Assembly (NCBI RefSeq): GCF_015354505.1
Contig: NZ_JACAFP010000005.1
Coordinates: 234,979-298,978, forward strand
Reading direction: 5' to 3'
Length of the DNA stretch: 64,000 bases
Source of the DNA: Microbacterium sp. UFMG61
GTDB lineage: Bacteria; Actinomycetota; Actinomycetes; Actinomycetales; Microbacteriaceae
Part shown: positions 26,848 through 34,450 of the stretch, one piece after another
How positions within the stretch are numbered: the stretch's first letter is position 1
Layout of the letters: each line of letters begins with the position of its first letter
Position numbers and translations under genes: made by a program
Notes under the pieces: model-generated
What the model saw: only the letters and a program-made list of their open reading frames with translations
Databases searched by the model: none
What the model was told of the DNA's origin: nothing

Positions 26848-27627
26848 GTGTCCAAGAGCATCGAAGTCAACGACCTCAACGTCTACTACAGCGATTTCCT
26901 CGCCGTCGAGGGCGTCAACATCGACATCAAGCCCAACACCGTCACCGCATTCATCGGTCCGTCGGGATGCGGCAAGTCGACCTTCCTGCGCACCCTGAAC
27001 CGCATGCACGAGGTCATCCCCGGCGCACGCGTCGAGGGTGAGGTGCTGATCGACGGCAAGAACCTCTACGGCGCGAGCGTCGACCCCGTGCTGGTCCGCC
27101 GTCAGGTCGGCATGGTGTTCCAGCGTCCGAACCCGTTCCCCACCATGTCGATCAAGGAGAACGTGCTCGCGGGCGTCAAGCTCAACAACACACGCATGGC
27201 GAAGAGCGACCAGGATGCCCTCGTCGAGAAGTCGCTGCGCGGTGCCAACCTCTGGAACGAGGTGAAGGACCGCCTCGACAAGCCGGGCTCCGGCCTCTCC
27301 GGCGGCCAGCAGCAGCGTCTCTGCATCGCGCGTGCGATCGCCGTGTCGCCCGACGTGATCCTCATGGACGAGCCCTGCTCGGCTCTCGACCCGATCTCGA
27401 CCTTCGCGATCGAAGAGCTCATCGCCGAGATCAAGAACGACTACACGGTCGTCATCGTGACCCACAACATGCAGCAGGCGAGCCGCGTGTCCGACAAGAC
27501 GGCGTTCTTCAACATCGCCGGCACCGGCAAGCCCGGCAAGCTCATCGAGTACGACGACACCTCGACGATCTTCACGACTCCGTCCGTGCAGGCCACCGAG
27601 GACTACGTCTCGGGTCGCTTCGGGTAA
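26848..27627 (+). CDS. pstB: Phosphate ABC transporter ATPase PstB
   Basis: 259 residues. Walker [15 protein letters not shown]-loop FQRPNPFPT, signature [14 protein letters not shown], Walker [15 protein letters not shown]-loop [11 protein letters not shown] 26848 is preceded by AGAAGGA at the right distance; a longer upstream frame runs inside pstA and is rejected. Last gene of the pst operon. Confidence 0.97.
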   Translation: MSKSIEVNDLNVYYSDFLAVEGVNIDIKPNTVTAFIGPSGCGKSTFLRTLNRMHEVIPGARVEGEVLIDGKNLYGASVDPVLVRRQVGMVFQRPNPFPTMSIKENVLAGVKLNNTRMAKSDQDALVEKSLRGANLWNEVKDRLDKPGSGLSGGQQQRLCIARAIAVSPDVILMDEPCSALDPISTFAIEELIAEIKNDYTVVIVTHNMQQASRVSDKTAFFNIAGTGKPGKLIEYDDTSTIFTTPSVQATEDYVSGRFG

Positions 27628-27656
27628 GCATCCGCTCCGCCGCTTCGTTCGCTTTC

Positions 27657-27737
27657 GGAAAACCCAGACCATCACCTGGCCGGTCGGCGCGTCACCCTCA
27701 GACACGCCGAGTCGCCGCCGCATGGTCTGGGTTTTCC
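27657..27737. repeat. 81-bp element A with 16-bp terminal inverted repeats
   Basis: Begins GGAAAACCCAGACCAT and ends with its exact complement ATGGTCTGGGTTTTCC (16 of 16). A second element of the same length and orientation lies at 28695-28775. An internal block GACACGCCGAG is identical in both. It starts 30 bases after pstB and could also act as its terminator. Confidence 0.7.
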
Positions 27738-27847
27738 GTCTTCGTCCCCTTCTGCACAGGGTGCGAGAACAGCCGTCACTGCACAGATGCCAGCGCGATC
27801 GGGGCCCGAACGGGCGGTGTGCTCGAGGCCGACGCGAACATCGACGG

Positions 27848-28686
27848 ATGGGTTTCGCGCGCGCTGACGTCGTTCTGCAGGATCTCGGACGCATGGCGCG
27901 GACCGCGGAGCTGAAGCGCAAGGGCGTCACCGAGGCCGAGCGCACCCGAGCGGTCCGGGCCGGCGACATCATCCGACCCCGCCAGGGCGTGTACGCACTC
28001 CGCGATGCACCCGTCGACGCTGTGCACGCTGCCGCGCACGGTGGCACGATCGGATGCAGCGCCGCAGGAGTCCTGCACGGACTGTGGATCCTCGACGTAC
28101 CGCCCGAGCCCACATATGGATGGGTCGCGCAGGGACGCCGCGCCTGAATCGAGACGCGTGCCGGATCCACTGGGACGACGGCACTGTCCGGGTCGGGTTC
28201 CCCGCTCCCCTCCGCAACACCCTGCTGCAGATGCTCGACTGCGCCGGAGAGGACGCGTTCTTCGCGGCCCTGGAATCCGCCCTCCGGCAGGCCCTCCTCT
28301 CCGCGCGCGACATGGCGTGGCTAGCTCGGCATCTGCCTCTCGACCACCGGTGGCTGCTCGCCTTCGCGCGGTCCGATGCCGACAGCGGCCTGGAATCGCT
28401 CATTCGCCTTCGCCTGCACCGCATCGGGGTCATGGTCCGATGCCAGGTCATGATCGAGGGTGTGGGCGAAGTCGACTTCGTCATCGGCGACAGGCTCATC
28501 ATCGAGGCGGACGGACGCGAGAATCACGAGGGCAGCGCGGCACGGATCAAGGATCTCGGGCGCGACGCCGTGGCGTCCGCTCTCGGCTACGAGACGCTTC
28601 GCTTCACCTACGCGATGGTCGTCCACGACTGGCAGACGGTCGAGGATGCGGTGCGAGGAGCCCTGACGCGCCTCGCGCTCAGCTGA
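27848..28686 (+). pseudogene. Frameshifted DUF559 / AbiEi-like protein
   Basis: The N-terminal half (from ATG 27848) reads as a winged-helix AbiEi-antitoxin-like domain: ARTAELKRKGVTEAERTRAV, then IIRPRQGVYAL. It is in one frame up to PPEP near 28110, where it would stop 12 codons later (28147). The C-terminal half continues in another frame from HIWMGRAGTPRL and holds the DUF559 Vsr-like nuclease fold: VDFVIGDRLIIEADGRENH and LGYETLRFTYAMVV. One missing C in the run at 28109-28112 restores a single protein of about 279 residues. So it is a pseudogene, a sequencing error or, less likely, a programmed frameshift. It is bracketed by two 81-bp elements. Confidence 0.75.
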
Positions 28687-28694
28687 TTGATGTG

Positions 28695-28775
28695 GGAAAA
28701 CCCGGACACCTCTCCGTGGCCGCGGCAGGTCGCCCGGTGACACGCCGAGGCGGCATCACACAGCCTCTGTTTTCC
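28695..28775. repeat. 81-bp element B, related to element A
   Basis: Same length and orientation as the element at 27657, starting GGAAAACCC and ending GTTTTCC. By ungapped hand alignment about 51 of 81 positions agree, concentrated at both ends and in CGCC..GACACGCCGAG. Only 7 bp of the terminal inverted repeat is kept. It starts 8 bases after the stop of the DUF559 pseudogene. Confidence 0.65.
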
Positions 28776-28806
28776 GGGGCGGAGGGGAGAGGTTAGGGGC
28801 CGGGGG

Positions 28807-29691
28807 TCAGTCGCGAGGGGACAGCAGGTAGGTGTTGAGGTCGGATGTGAGGGCGTGGTCGACCGAGAGGGCAGTGTCGTCGACGGCGGTGATCGGGGCC
28901 GCGAGCCTGACACTCGAGACCAACCAGGCGGCATCCGCGCGGGAGAGATCGGATGCCGGGATCTGCCCGTACTCCGCTGTGAATCCGCGTCCGGCGAGGT
29001 ACTCGTAGACGCTCAGCTGCGTCGTGCCGTGCAGGATTCCACCGTTCGGCGCGGGCGTGACGAACCGATCCCCGAAGCGCAGGATCAGCGATGCGGTGGG
29101 TGCCTCGAGCACGAAGCCGTCGCGCGAGAGGAAGATCGCGTCGTCCGCACCGCGACGGTGCGCCTCACGCAGGGCAGCCATGTTGACCGCGTACGACAGG
29201 GTCTTGGCGCCCAGCAGCAGCCATGGCGCCCGCTCTGCCACATCGAGGTCGTACCCACGATCGAGCGTCACCACGCGCACGCCGTTCTGACGCACGGTCG
29301 AGAAGTCGGATGCCGGCGCCGCCGTGACCCACGCGGTCGGCGTCGGTCCGTGCTCGACGCCCCTGCTGAGGATGAGCTTGATGACGTACTCCCCCGGCCC
29401 GCAGTCGGCCGCCGCGCGGTCGATCGCCTGATGCCACTGCGCCTGGTTCGGCAGCGGAAGGTCGCAGAGCTCGGCGGAATGCGCGAGGCGTTCGAGGTGG
29501 GGCACGACCTCCTGAGCATGGCCGTCGACCACGCCGATCGACTCGAACACGCCGTCACCGCGCTGGGTGCTCAGCTCACCCACGCTGAGCGCGGGTGCCG
29601 CGGCATCCACCAGGGTGAACGTGTCTGCGAAGTCACTGCGGTCGGCGTCGACCGCCGCCGGATCGATCATGAGAGCAAAGCGCCGGGTCAT
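28807..29691 (-). CDS. pabC: Class IV PLP aminotransferase, aminodeoxychorismate lyase-like
   Basis: 294 residues. Fold-type IV enzyme: LSVGELSTQRGDGVFESIGV in the N-terminal part, the PLP lysine in LLGAKTLSYAVNM, and GFVLEAPTASLILRFGD with PNGGILHGTTQ in the cofactor region. Probably 4-amino-4-deoxychorismate lyase making p-aminobenzoate for folate; a branched-chain or D-amino acid transaminase cannot be excluded by eye. The same gene lies near the nitrobindin/glnR block in mycobacteria and Streptomyces. Confidence 0.85.
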   Translation of the reverse strand: MTRRFALMIDPAAVDADRSDFADTFTLVDAAAPALSVGELSTQRGDGVFESIGVVDGHAQEVVPHLERLAHSAELCDLPLPNQAQWHQAIDRAAADCGPGEYVIKLILSRGVEHGPTPTAWVTAAPASDFSTVRQNGVRVVTLDRGYDLDVAERAPWLLLGAKTLSYAVNMAALREAHRRGADDAIFLSRDGFVLEAPTASLILRFGDRFVTPAPNGGILHGTTQLSVYEYLAGRGFTAEYGQIPASDLSRADAAWLVSSVRLAAPITAVDDTALSVDHALTSDLNTYLLSPRD

Positions 29692-29711
29692 GATCCGAGC
29701 CTAGGCCCCGG

Positions 29712-29740
29712 GAATAGCCGCGGTGCGATCTTGTTACACT
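29712..29740 (+). promoter_or_regulatory. Candidate promoter of the small RNA at 29746
   Basis: -10 TACACT (29735-29740) puts a start at about 29746, the first base of the RNA's closing stem. The -35 position (GAATAG, 29712-29717, 17-base spacer) is weak, which is common in actinobacteria. Confidence 0.45.
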
Positions 29741-29745
29741 GGAGT

Positions 29746-29829
29746 GGCCGGGCCGCATAACCCCGGGCTCCAATTTTCGCCGCTGCGAGCGGCCTTCCGC
29801 CGAGAGGCGTTCTTGCGGCCCGGTCTTTT
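29746..29829 (+). ncRNA. Candidate structured small RNA (unknown class)
   Basis: About 84 nt. An 11-bp closing helix joins GGCCGGGCCGC (29746-29756) and GCGGCCCGGTC (29815-29825, one G-U). Inside are two hairpins: GCCGCT-GCG-AGCGGC (29779-29793) and CGCC-GAGA-GGCG (29798-29809), and an unpaired ATAACCCCGGGCTCCAATTTT stretch. The closing helix is directly followed by TTTTC, so it doubles as a terminator. No plus-strand gene follows, so it is not a leader of one. I cannot match it to 6C, 6S, SRP or tmRNA. The flanking gene pairs are both on the minus strand. Confidence 0.5.
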
Positions 29830-29881
29830 CATGTCCGGGCGCCGTCTGGATGCACCGCCCAGACGGAAGCCTCTCTGCGTT

Positions 29882-30511
29882 TCAGGCGAGGCCGCCGGTG
29901 CGCCAGAGCACCGCGGACGCCGAGAGATCCTGCGCATAGCTGCTGAGGCGCAGCGCGCGCGTGGTCAGCTCGCTCGCGCGCGACGGCTCGGTCTGCTCGT
30001 AATCGTCGGCCGTGTGGGTGGCACCCGACGCCTGCACACGACAGAACGCCGCCGCACGGTCGAGCGCCACGGCGAAGTCGCCCCGAAAAGCCCCGCGGAG
30101 GATCGTGTCGATCAGAGCGACGAGCTCATCGGGGTTCGCCGGCACCGGAGCCCCGGCGATCGCCGCATCCGCCGAGGCCAACTCGATGCGCCCCCGCTCG
30201 TACAGCAGAGCGGCCGTGTGCGGATCGCCGTGGATGGCGAGCTGCAGCAGATACAGCCGCCAGAGGGCTCCCGGCAGCGTGCGAGCGGGAGCCTTCGACC
30301 ACAGTTCCGCGATCTCGTCGATGCCGTGCTCGTCGGTGAAGGCCACGAGGCGTTCGGCGCTCACGCCGCTCTCGTCGGCGCGCACGCGCGTCAGCAGAGC
30401 GGATGCCGTGGCGTGCGCGATCCGGGTCTCCTCAGCGGGATCGTGGGTGCCCACGATGTTGTCGAAGGCCTGGGTCGGACGGCGGACGGGGCGGGAGAAC
30501 TGCTCGGGCAT
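29882..30511 (-). CDS. Conserved hypothetical helical protein (209 aa)
   Basis: 209 residues, soluble, almost all helical by eye. N-terminus MPEQFSRPVRRPTQAFDNIV; later TRIAHATASALLTRVR and ALWRLYLLQLAIHGDPHTAALLYERG. No catalytic motif is visible. Start ATG 30511 lacks an obvious ribosome site. It is likely an actinobacterial family without known function; it lies 28 bases downstream of rskA and may be part of the sigK transcript. A hairpin CCGTCTGG/CCAGACGG (29842-29866) lies after its stop. Confidence 0.7.
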   Translation of the reverse strand: MPEQFSRPVRRPTQAFDNIVGTHDPAEETRIAHATASALLTRVRADESGVSAERLVAFTDEHGIDEIAELWSKAPARTLPGALWRLYLLQLAIHGDPHTAALLYERGRIELASADAAIAGAPVPANPDELVALIDTILRGAFRGDFAVALDRAAAFCRVQASGATHTADDYEQTEPSRASELTTRALRLSSYAQDLSASAVLWRTGGLA

Positions 30512-30539
30512 CCCACCAGGGTACGCGCGATCCGCGCGG

Positions 30540-31346
30540 TCAGGCCGTCGGGATGGCGATGACAGGGTCGGTCGTCGGCAGGCCGCTCGGCGAGCCCCCG
30601 GCCTGCTCGACCGTGACCGCGATGATGTCACCCTCGTGCATCTCGCCCGCAAGGACCGCCGTGGCGTCTCCCCCGTCGGCTTCGAAGACTCCCGCCGAGA
30701 TCGGCGTCTCACCGCGCACGAACCACAGTTCGTAGGCGCGATCCTCGGGCAACGTCTCGATGCCGTCGGCGACGAGCACCGCTGTGCCGAGCGATGCCGA
30801 CCAGTGAGCCGTGGCCGTGCCGCCGTCGGCGAGCTCGATGGAGGCCTCCTGGGCGTCCTCCGCCGACTGGATCTCCTGCAGAGCGACCACGCTCGCCGGG
30901 CGATTCACGTAGTCGTTGAGAGCCACGGCGCCGACACCCACACCCACGAGCAGCGCGAGGCATGCGGCGAGCGCGAACAGCACGCGAAGCGGATGCGCGG
31001 GCGCCTTCGGCGCGGTGGCGCCGGCAGCAGTCTCCGTGACGATCGGTTCTGCACGATGTTCGTCGGGGTCCACAGCAGCGGGGGTGCTGGTGACTCCTAA
31101 GTCGGTGATGTCGCCGGTCTGCGGCGTGACGGCGATGCGTGCCAGGAGCGCCGCTCGGAGTTCGGGTGCGGGGGCCATCGGGGCCGCACCGAGTGCGAGG
31201 AAGGTCGCGCTGTCGGCATCCGCATCGACGATGCCCTGCCATTCGGGGTGCGCGACGAGTGCCGCGTGGTACCGCTCCGCGTCGTCGGGAGACAGCGCGT
31301 CGAGCGCTGCTCCTGCCGCGAGGTCCGCGAATTCCTTCTCGTTCAT
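30540..31346 (-). CDS. rskA: Anti-sigma-K factor RskA type
   Basis: 268 residues. The N-terminal cytoplasmic anti-sigma domain (EFADLAAGAALDALSPDDAERY, 5-26), one membrane helix (about 122-145, VLFALAACLALLVGVGVGAV) and an extracytoplasmic C-terminal domain (AYELWFVRGETPISAGVFE) define the RskA family, which holds SigK at the membrane and releases it by regulated proteolysis. ATG 31346 overlaps the sigK stop by 4 bases, giving balanced expression. Confidence 0.92.
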   Translation of the reverse strand: MNEKEFADLAAGAALDALSPDDAERYHAALVAHPEWQGIVDADADSATFLALGAAPMAPAPELRAALLARIAVTPQTGDITDLGVTSTPAAVDPDEHRAEPIVTETAAGATAPKAPAHPLRVLFALAACLALLVGVGVGAVALNDYVNRPASVVALQEIQSAEDAQEASIELADGGTATAHWSASLGTAVLVADGIETLPEDRAYELWFVRGETPISAGVFEADGGDATAVLAGEMHEGDIIAVTVEQAGGSPSGLPTTDPVIAIPTA

Positions 31347-31942
31347 GCCGTCACCCCCATAGCTGTCCTGAGACGCGAGAGCCCATCTCGCATCCGTGTC
31401 TTGATAGTCCCCAGCGGTGCTCCCACGAGCACTGCCACTTCGTTCTGACTGTATCCGCCGTAGTAGGCCAGGACGAGAGCTTCGCGCTGTGCCTCGGGAA
31501 GGCCTGCGAGAGCCTGAACGACCTTCTCGCCCTCGATGCCCAGCTCGACCGTCTCCGCGACACTGTCGTGCGCGACCCCGATCTCTCTGAACCCGGCACG
31601 CACGTCTCGGTCCGCGCTGGACTGAGATGCTCGTACCCGGTCGACCGCACGACGGTGCGCGATCGTCATCACCCAGGTTCTTCCCTGTCCCTTGTTCGGA
31701 GCGAACTTGGAAGCGGATTGCCAGATCTCCAGAAAAACTTCCTGAAGGACCTCTTCGCTCTGAGAGCGGTTGACCAGCACTCGGAGGATGAGTCCGAAGA
31801 CGCGCGACGAGAGCATGTCGTACAGCTCCGCGAACGCGCGCTGATCTCCGTCGCCGATGCGCACGAGCAGGTCAGCGACAGCATCCCGTGCCGTACCGTC
31901 TTCGGGTACGGCCATCCCATCGATGACCATCTCTACCAGCAT
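31343..31942 (-). CDS. sigK: ECF sigma factor SigK type
   Basis: 199 residues. Region 2: AFAELYDMLSSRVFGLILRV and EEVLQEVFLEIWQSA, with GRTWVMTIAHRRAVDRVR. Region 4: GLPEAQREALVLAYYGGYSQ and GTIKTRMRDGLSRLR. ATG 31942 is chosen because GGAGG lies 8 bases upstream; other in-frame ATGs at 31930 and 31915 lack such a site. SigK is held by RskA. Candidate SigK-type promoters lie upstream on the same strand (autoregulation) and on the other strand ahead of the fasciclin gene. Confidence 0.93.
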   Translation of the reverse strand: MLVEMVIDGMAVPEDGTARDAVADLLVRIGDGDQRAFAELYDMLSSRVFGLILRVLVNRSQSEEVLQEVFLEIWQSASKFAPNKGQGRTWVMTIAHRRAVDRVRASQSSADRDVRAGFREIGVAHDSVAETVELGIEGEKVVQALAGLPEAQREALVLAYYGGYSQNEVAVLVGAPLGTIKTRMRDGLSRLRTAMGVTA

Positions 31943-32072
31943 GCCGCATCCTCCATGCATTCCCGCGCAACCGTCACGCGAAAGTGACGGAAAAGATCTC
32001 ACCGATCCGGCCGGCGAAGATCCTGATGCCTCCCGCGTCGAGGAGTCCTCTTAACGCGTGACGTCGAAACCT

Positions 32073-32099
32073 GTTCGCCACAGCCCCCGAATCGGATTG
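32073..32099 (-). promoter_or_regulatory. Candidate SigK-type autoregulatory promoter of sigK
   Basis: On the minus strand CAATCC (32099-32094), then 16 bases, then CGAAC (32077-32073). The mycobacterial SigK consensus, from memory, is CCATCC-N16/17-CGAAT. The facing fasciclin promoter shares spacing and the CGAAC box. Confidence 0.6.
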
Positions 32100-32135
32100 G
32101 AGATCAGCCGATCTCAAAAAAGTTCTGAGAATCTC

Positions 32136-32162
32136 CCATCCGTTCCGAGGCGGGCTCCGAAC
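32136..32162 (+). promoter_or_regulatory. Candidate SigK-type promoter of the fasciclin gene
   Basis: CCATCC (32136-32141), 16 bases, CGAAC (32158-32162), about 50 bases before the start codon. A perfect -35 match to the mycobacterial SigK box. It is divergent from the sigK promoter with 36 bases between. Confidence 0.65.
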
Positions 32163-32213
32163 ACCTGTCAACGCCACGGAGAGGCCGTGGCAGAGATTCT
32201 CAAGGAGCTCGAG

Positions 32214-32882
32214 ATGTTCAGCACCAAGAAGAAGGTCACCGCAGCGATCACCCTCGGCCTGGCAAGCGCGTTCGTGCTCGCCGGATGTTCCATGGGTGGC
32301 ACCACCAGCACCGACGAGCCGTCGGAGTCGTCGGCTCCCGAGTCGTCCGAGACGATGGCTCCCGAGACCGAGACCATGGACCCGGCCGCCAACCTCGTCG
32401 GCCCCGGCTGCGCGGCATACGCCGAGGCAGTGCCGGACGGCGACGGATCGGTCGCCGGCATGGCTCAGGACCCGGTGGCAGTCGCCGCGTCCAACAACCC
32501 GCTGCTCACCACGCTGGTCGCAGCCGTGAGCGGACAGCTCAACCCCGACGTCAACCTGGTCGACACGCTCAACGGCGACGAGTTCACCGTCTTCGCACCG
32601 GTCGACGAGGCCTTCGCGAAGATCGACCCGGCCACCATCGAGGGCCTCAAGACCGACAGCGCCACGCTGAGCTCGATCCTGACGTACCACGTGGTCCCCG
32701 GCCAGATCACTCCGGACGACATCGTCGGCACGCAGACCACCGTTCAGGGTGCTGACCTCGAGGTCACCGGCAGCGGCGACGAGCTGATGGTCAACGACGC
32801 CAACGTCATCTGCGGCGGCGTGCAGACCGCCAACGCCACCGTGTACCTGATCGACTCGGTGCTGATGCCCCCGGCTGAGTAA
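32214..32882 (+). CDS. Fasciclin (FAS1) domain lipoprotein, MPT83-like
   Basis: 222 residues. Lipoprotein signal with VLAGC (Cys24), a Ser/Glu/Thr-rich linker, and one FAS1 domain (about 80-222) with [33 protein letters not shown] and [10 protein letters not shown]. Surface adhesion-type protein; mycobacterial MPT70/MPT83 share the domain and are SigK-dependent. The divergent sigK and the SigK-type promoter make the same regulatory link likely here. AAGGAG stands 7 bases before ATG 32214. Confidence 0.92.
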   Translation: MFSTKKKVTAAITLGLASAFVLAGCSMGGTTSTDEPSESSAPESSETMAPETETMDPAANLVGPGCAAYAEAVPDGDGSVAGMAQDPVAVAASNNPLLTTLVAAVSGQLNPDVNLVDTLNGDEFTVFAPVDEAFAKIDPATIEGLKTDSATLSSILTYHVVPGQITPDDIVGTQTTVQGADLEVTGSGDELMVNDANVICGGVQTANATVYLIDSVLMPPAE

Positions 32883-32948
32883 GCACGGGACACCGAGCTG
32901 GGAACTCGGAACACACTGCCCTCCACTCGGGGGAGGATGGCGGGCAGA

Positions 32949-32990
32949 AGAACGGGCCGTCGACGAGGCACCTCGTCGGCGGCCTGTTCT
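32949..32990 (+). terminator. Terminator after the fasciclin gene
   Basis: A 20-base stem (32949-32968 / 32971-32990) with only two G-U pairs and a 2-base apex, about 65 bases after the stop. U-tract is absent (GTGCGCCC follows), so it may need Rho. Confidence 0.6.
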
Positions 32991-33059
32991 GTGCGCCCGC
33001 CTGCGGGCGCAGTGCGAACGCAAGCTAGGATGAGAAGGTCGGCCTGCGGGCCGGTGTAC

Positions 33060-33351
33060 GGGCCTTTAGCTCAATTGGCAGAGCAGCGGACTTCAACGAA
33101 ATAGGAGCGCCTCGGAGGAAACTCCGAGGATGACACCACTCAAAGTCGGGGAACCCTTCCTGGAGACAGATGGCAATCCCGAGCCAAGCCGGACCTGGTC
33201 CGGAAGGTGTAGAGACTGGACGGGTGGCACCTTCGGCGAAAGCCATGGTGAAGGGACAGTCCAGACCACGAACATCCGTGAGGATGGCGGCGAAAGTCGA
33301 AGTGGCAGGTTAATCCGCGGGTTGTGGGTTCGATCCCCACAGGGCCCACCA
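33060..33351 (+). tRNA. tRNA-Lys (anticodon UUU) interrupted by a group I intron
   Basis: Exon 1 is 33060-33093 and exon 2 is 33310-33348, with CCA encoded at 33349-33351. Joined, they give a 73-nt class I tRNA: acceptor GGGCCTT/AGGGCCC (one G-U), D arm, anticodon stem GCGGA/TCCGC with loop CTTTTAA (anticodon TTT), variable loop GGGTT, and T arm GTGGG-TTCGATC-CCCAC. Without removal of 33094-33309 no cloverleaf forms. The split falls between positions 34 and 35, inside the anticodon, where cyanobacterial tRNA-Leu(UAA) introns also sit. A likely -10 TAGGAT lies about 30 bases upstream. Confidence 0.93.
33094..33309 (+). ncRNA. Group I self-splicing intron (IC3-like, 216 nt) in tRNA-Lys
   Basis: Helices readable by eye: P1 pairs exon CUU plus intron C with GGAG (33104-33107), giving the required U-G at the 5' splice site. 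P2 CCTCGGAG/CTCCGAGG with a GAAA loop (33110-33129). P3 CCACTC (33136-33141) with GGGTGG (33222-33227). P4 CGGG (33147-33150) / CCCG (33178-33181), Q-like GCAATCCCGAGCCAAGCC. P6 CCGGACC/GGTCCGG. P7 GACTG (33214-33218) / CAGTC (33257-33261). P8 CACC..GGC-GAAA-GCC..GGTG (33228-33250). The last base is G. No reading frame or endonuclease is inside. Confidence 0.92.
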
Positions 33352-33368
33352 TTTTCCGGAGCGATCGG

Positions 33369-33710
33369 ATGACGCCGGCGATGTCGGTGGCCGGACGTAC
33401 GCTCGCACGCGTGCAAGCAGCGCAGCGCGCCGAGAGCATCGAGTTCATCACGGAGTATCTGCGTAGTCATCCCTGCACCGACTGCGGCGCTGCCGATCTC
33501 AGGGTCCTCGACTTCGATCATCGACCTCAGGCAGGAAAACGAGATACGGTGATGCAACTCGTGCGCAACGGCTTCAGCCTCGGCGTCATCGCCGAGGAGC
33601 TCGCCAGGTGCGACGTCCGCTGCCGGAATTGCCACGCGATCGTCACGTATGACCGCATGGGCGGCTCCTGGCGCAGTCGAGCGATGCCGGGAGCGCCCAC
33701 CGAGAACTGA
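33369..33710 (+). CDS. HNH-like zinc-finger protein
   Basis: 113 residues. Two Cys pairs, CTDCG (about 38-42) and RCRNCH (about 91-96), frame LRVLDFDHRPQAGKRD, whose DFDHR resembles the first part of an HNH nuclease motif; the second Cys pair ends NCHAIVTYDR. Such short Cys4-HNH proteins are common in actinobacteria and their targets are unknown. It starts 18 bases after the intron-bearing tRNA-Lys. ATG 33381 is an alternative start. Link to the intron is speculative. Confidence 0.7.
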   Translation: MTPAMSVAGRTLARVQAAQRAESIEFITEYLRSHPCTDCGAADLRVLDFDHRPQAGKRDTVMQLVRNGFSLGVIAEELARCDVRCRNCHAIVTYDRMGGSWRSRAMPGAPTEN

Positions 33711-33825
33711 TCCGCGCGCGTATCACCGCCCTCTCGATACGGCCACCCCCTTCTCGGCGTCCGGATCGTGCGAGAGGGTCGAAGCGTCCCCATCCGGGAC
33801 CTGACCCTCTACGAAAGGACGCATC

Positions 33826-34374
33826 ATGGCGACTCTCACCGACAGCCGAGTGGCATTCCTGGCGACAGACGGATTCGAGGACAGTGAGCTGACCAGTCCC
33901 TGGGACGCCGTGCAGGCCGAGGGCGCGAGCGCGACCCTCATCGCACCCGAGGGTGCGCAGATCAAGGGCAAGAACGGACACGTGCAGCACGTGGACCTGA
34001 CGTCGGCGGATGCCACGGCAGACGAGTTCGACGCTCTCGTACTGCCGGGCGGCGTCGTGAACGCCGATCACCTGCGGCTCGACAAGCCGTCGATCGAACT
34101 CGCACGCACGTTCTTCGAGCAGCACAAGCCGGTGGCCGTCATCTGCCACGGCGCGTGGATCCTCATCGAGGCGGGTGTCGTCGACGGTCGCACGCTCACG
34201 AGCTATCCGAGCCTCGCGACCGACCTCCGCAACGCCGGAGCGACCTGGGTCGACGAAGAGGTCGTGGTCGACCAGGGGCTCGTCTCCAGCCGCACTCCCG
34301 ACGACCTTCCGGCCTTCAACGCCAAGCTCGTCGAAGAGGTGGCCGAAAGCCGCCACGCGGGCCAGACGGCCTGA
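33826..34374 (+). CDS. DJ-1/PfpI family protein
   Basis: 182 residues, one class I glutamine-amidotransferase-like domain. The nucleophile elbow Cys lies in AVICHGAWILIEA, with the family Glu in ATDGFEDSEL and VLPGGVVNADHLRL in the sheet. PfpI-type members act as glyoxalase III, protein deglycases or proteases; the exact activity cannot be read here. GAAAGGACGC precedes the ATG. It is probably a stress gene. Confidence 0.9.
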   Translation: MATLTDSRVAFLATDGFEDSELTSPWDAVQAEGASATLIAPEGAQIKGKNGHVQHVDLTSADATADEFDALVLPGGVVNADHLRLDKPSIELARTFFEQHKPVAVICHGAWILIEAGVVDGRTLTSYPSLATDLRNAGATWVDEEVVVDQGLVSSRTPDDLPAFNAKLVEEVAESRHAGQTA

Positions 34375-34401
34375 CGACCACTCGCCCTGACGACAGCATC
34401 C

Positions 34402-34450
34402 GGCGGTCCGGTGTCACACGCTCGCACGAGCTCGGTGACGCCGGACCGCC
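34402..34450. terminator. Bidirectional terminator between pfpI-like and CGNR genes
   Basis: Outer stem GGCGGTCCGG (34402-34411) / CCGGACCGCC (34441-34450), continued by GTCAC (34413-34417) / GTGAC (34435-34439). It overlaps the 3' end of the CGNR gene. Confidence 0.6.

Noticed and set aside
29842..29866. Hairpin CCGTCTGG/CCAGACGG as a strong terminator
   Set aside because: It has no U-tract on either strand and the adjoining small RNA already ends in its own U-tract, so its role is unclear.
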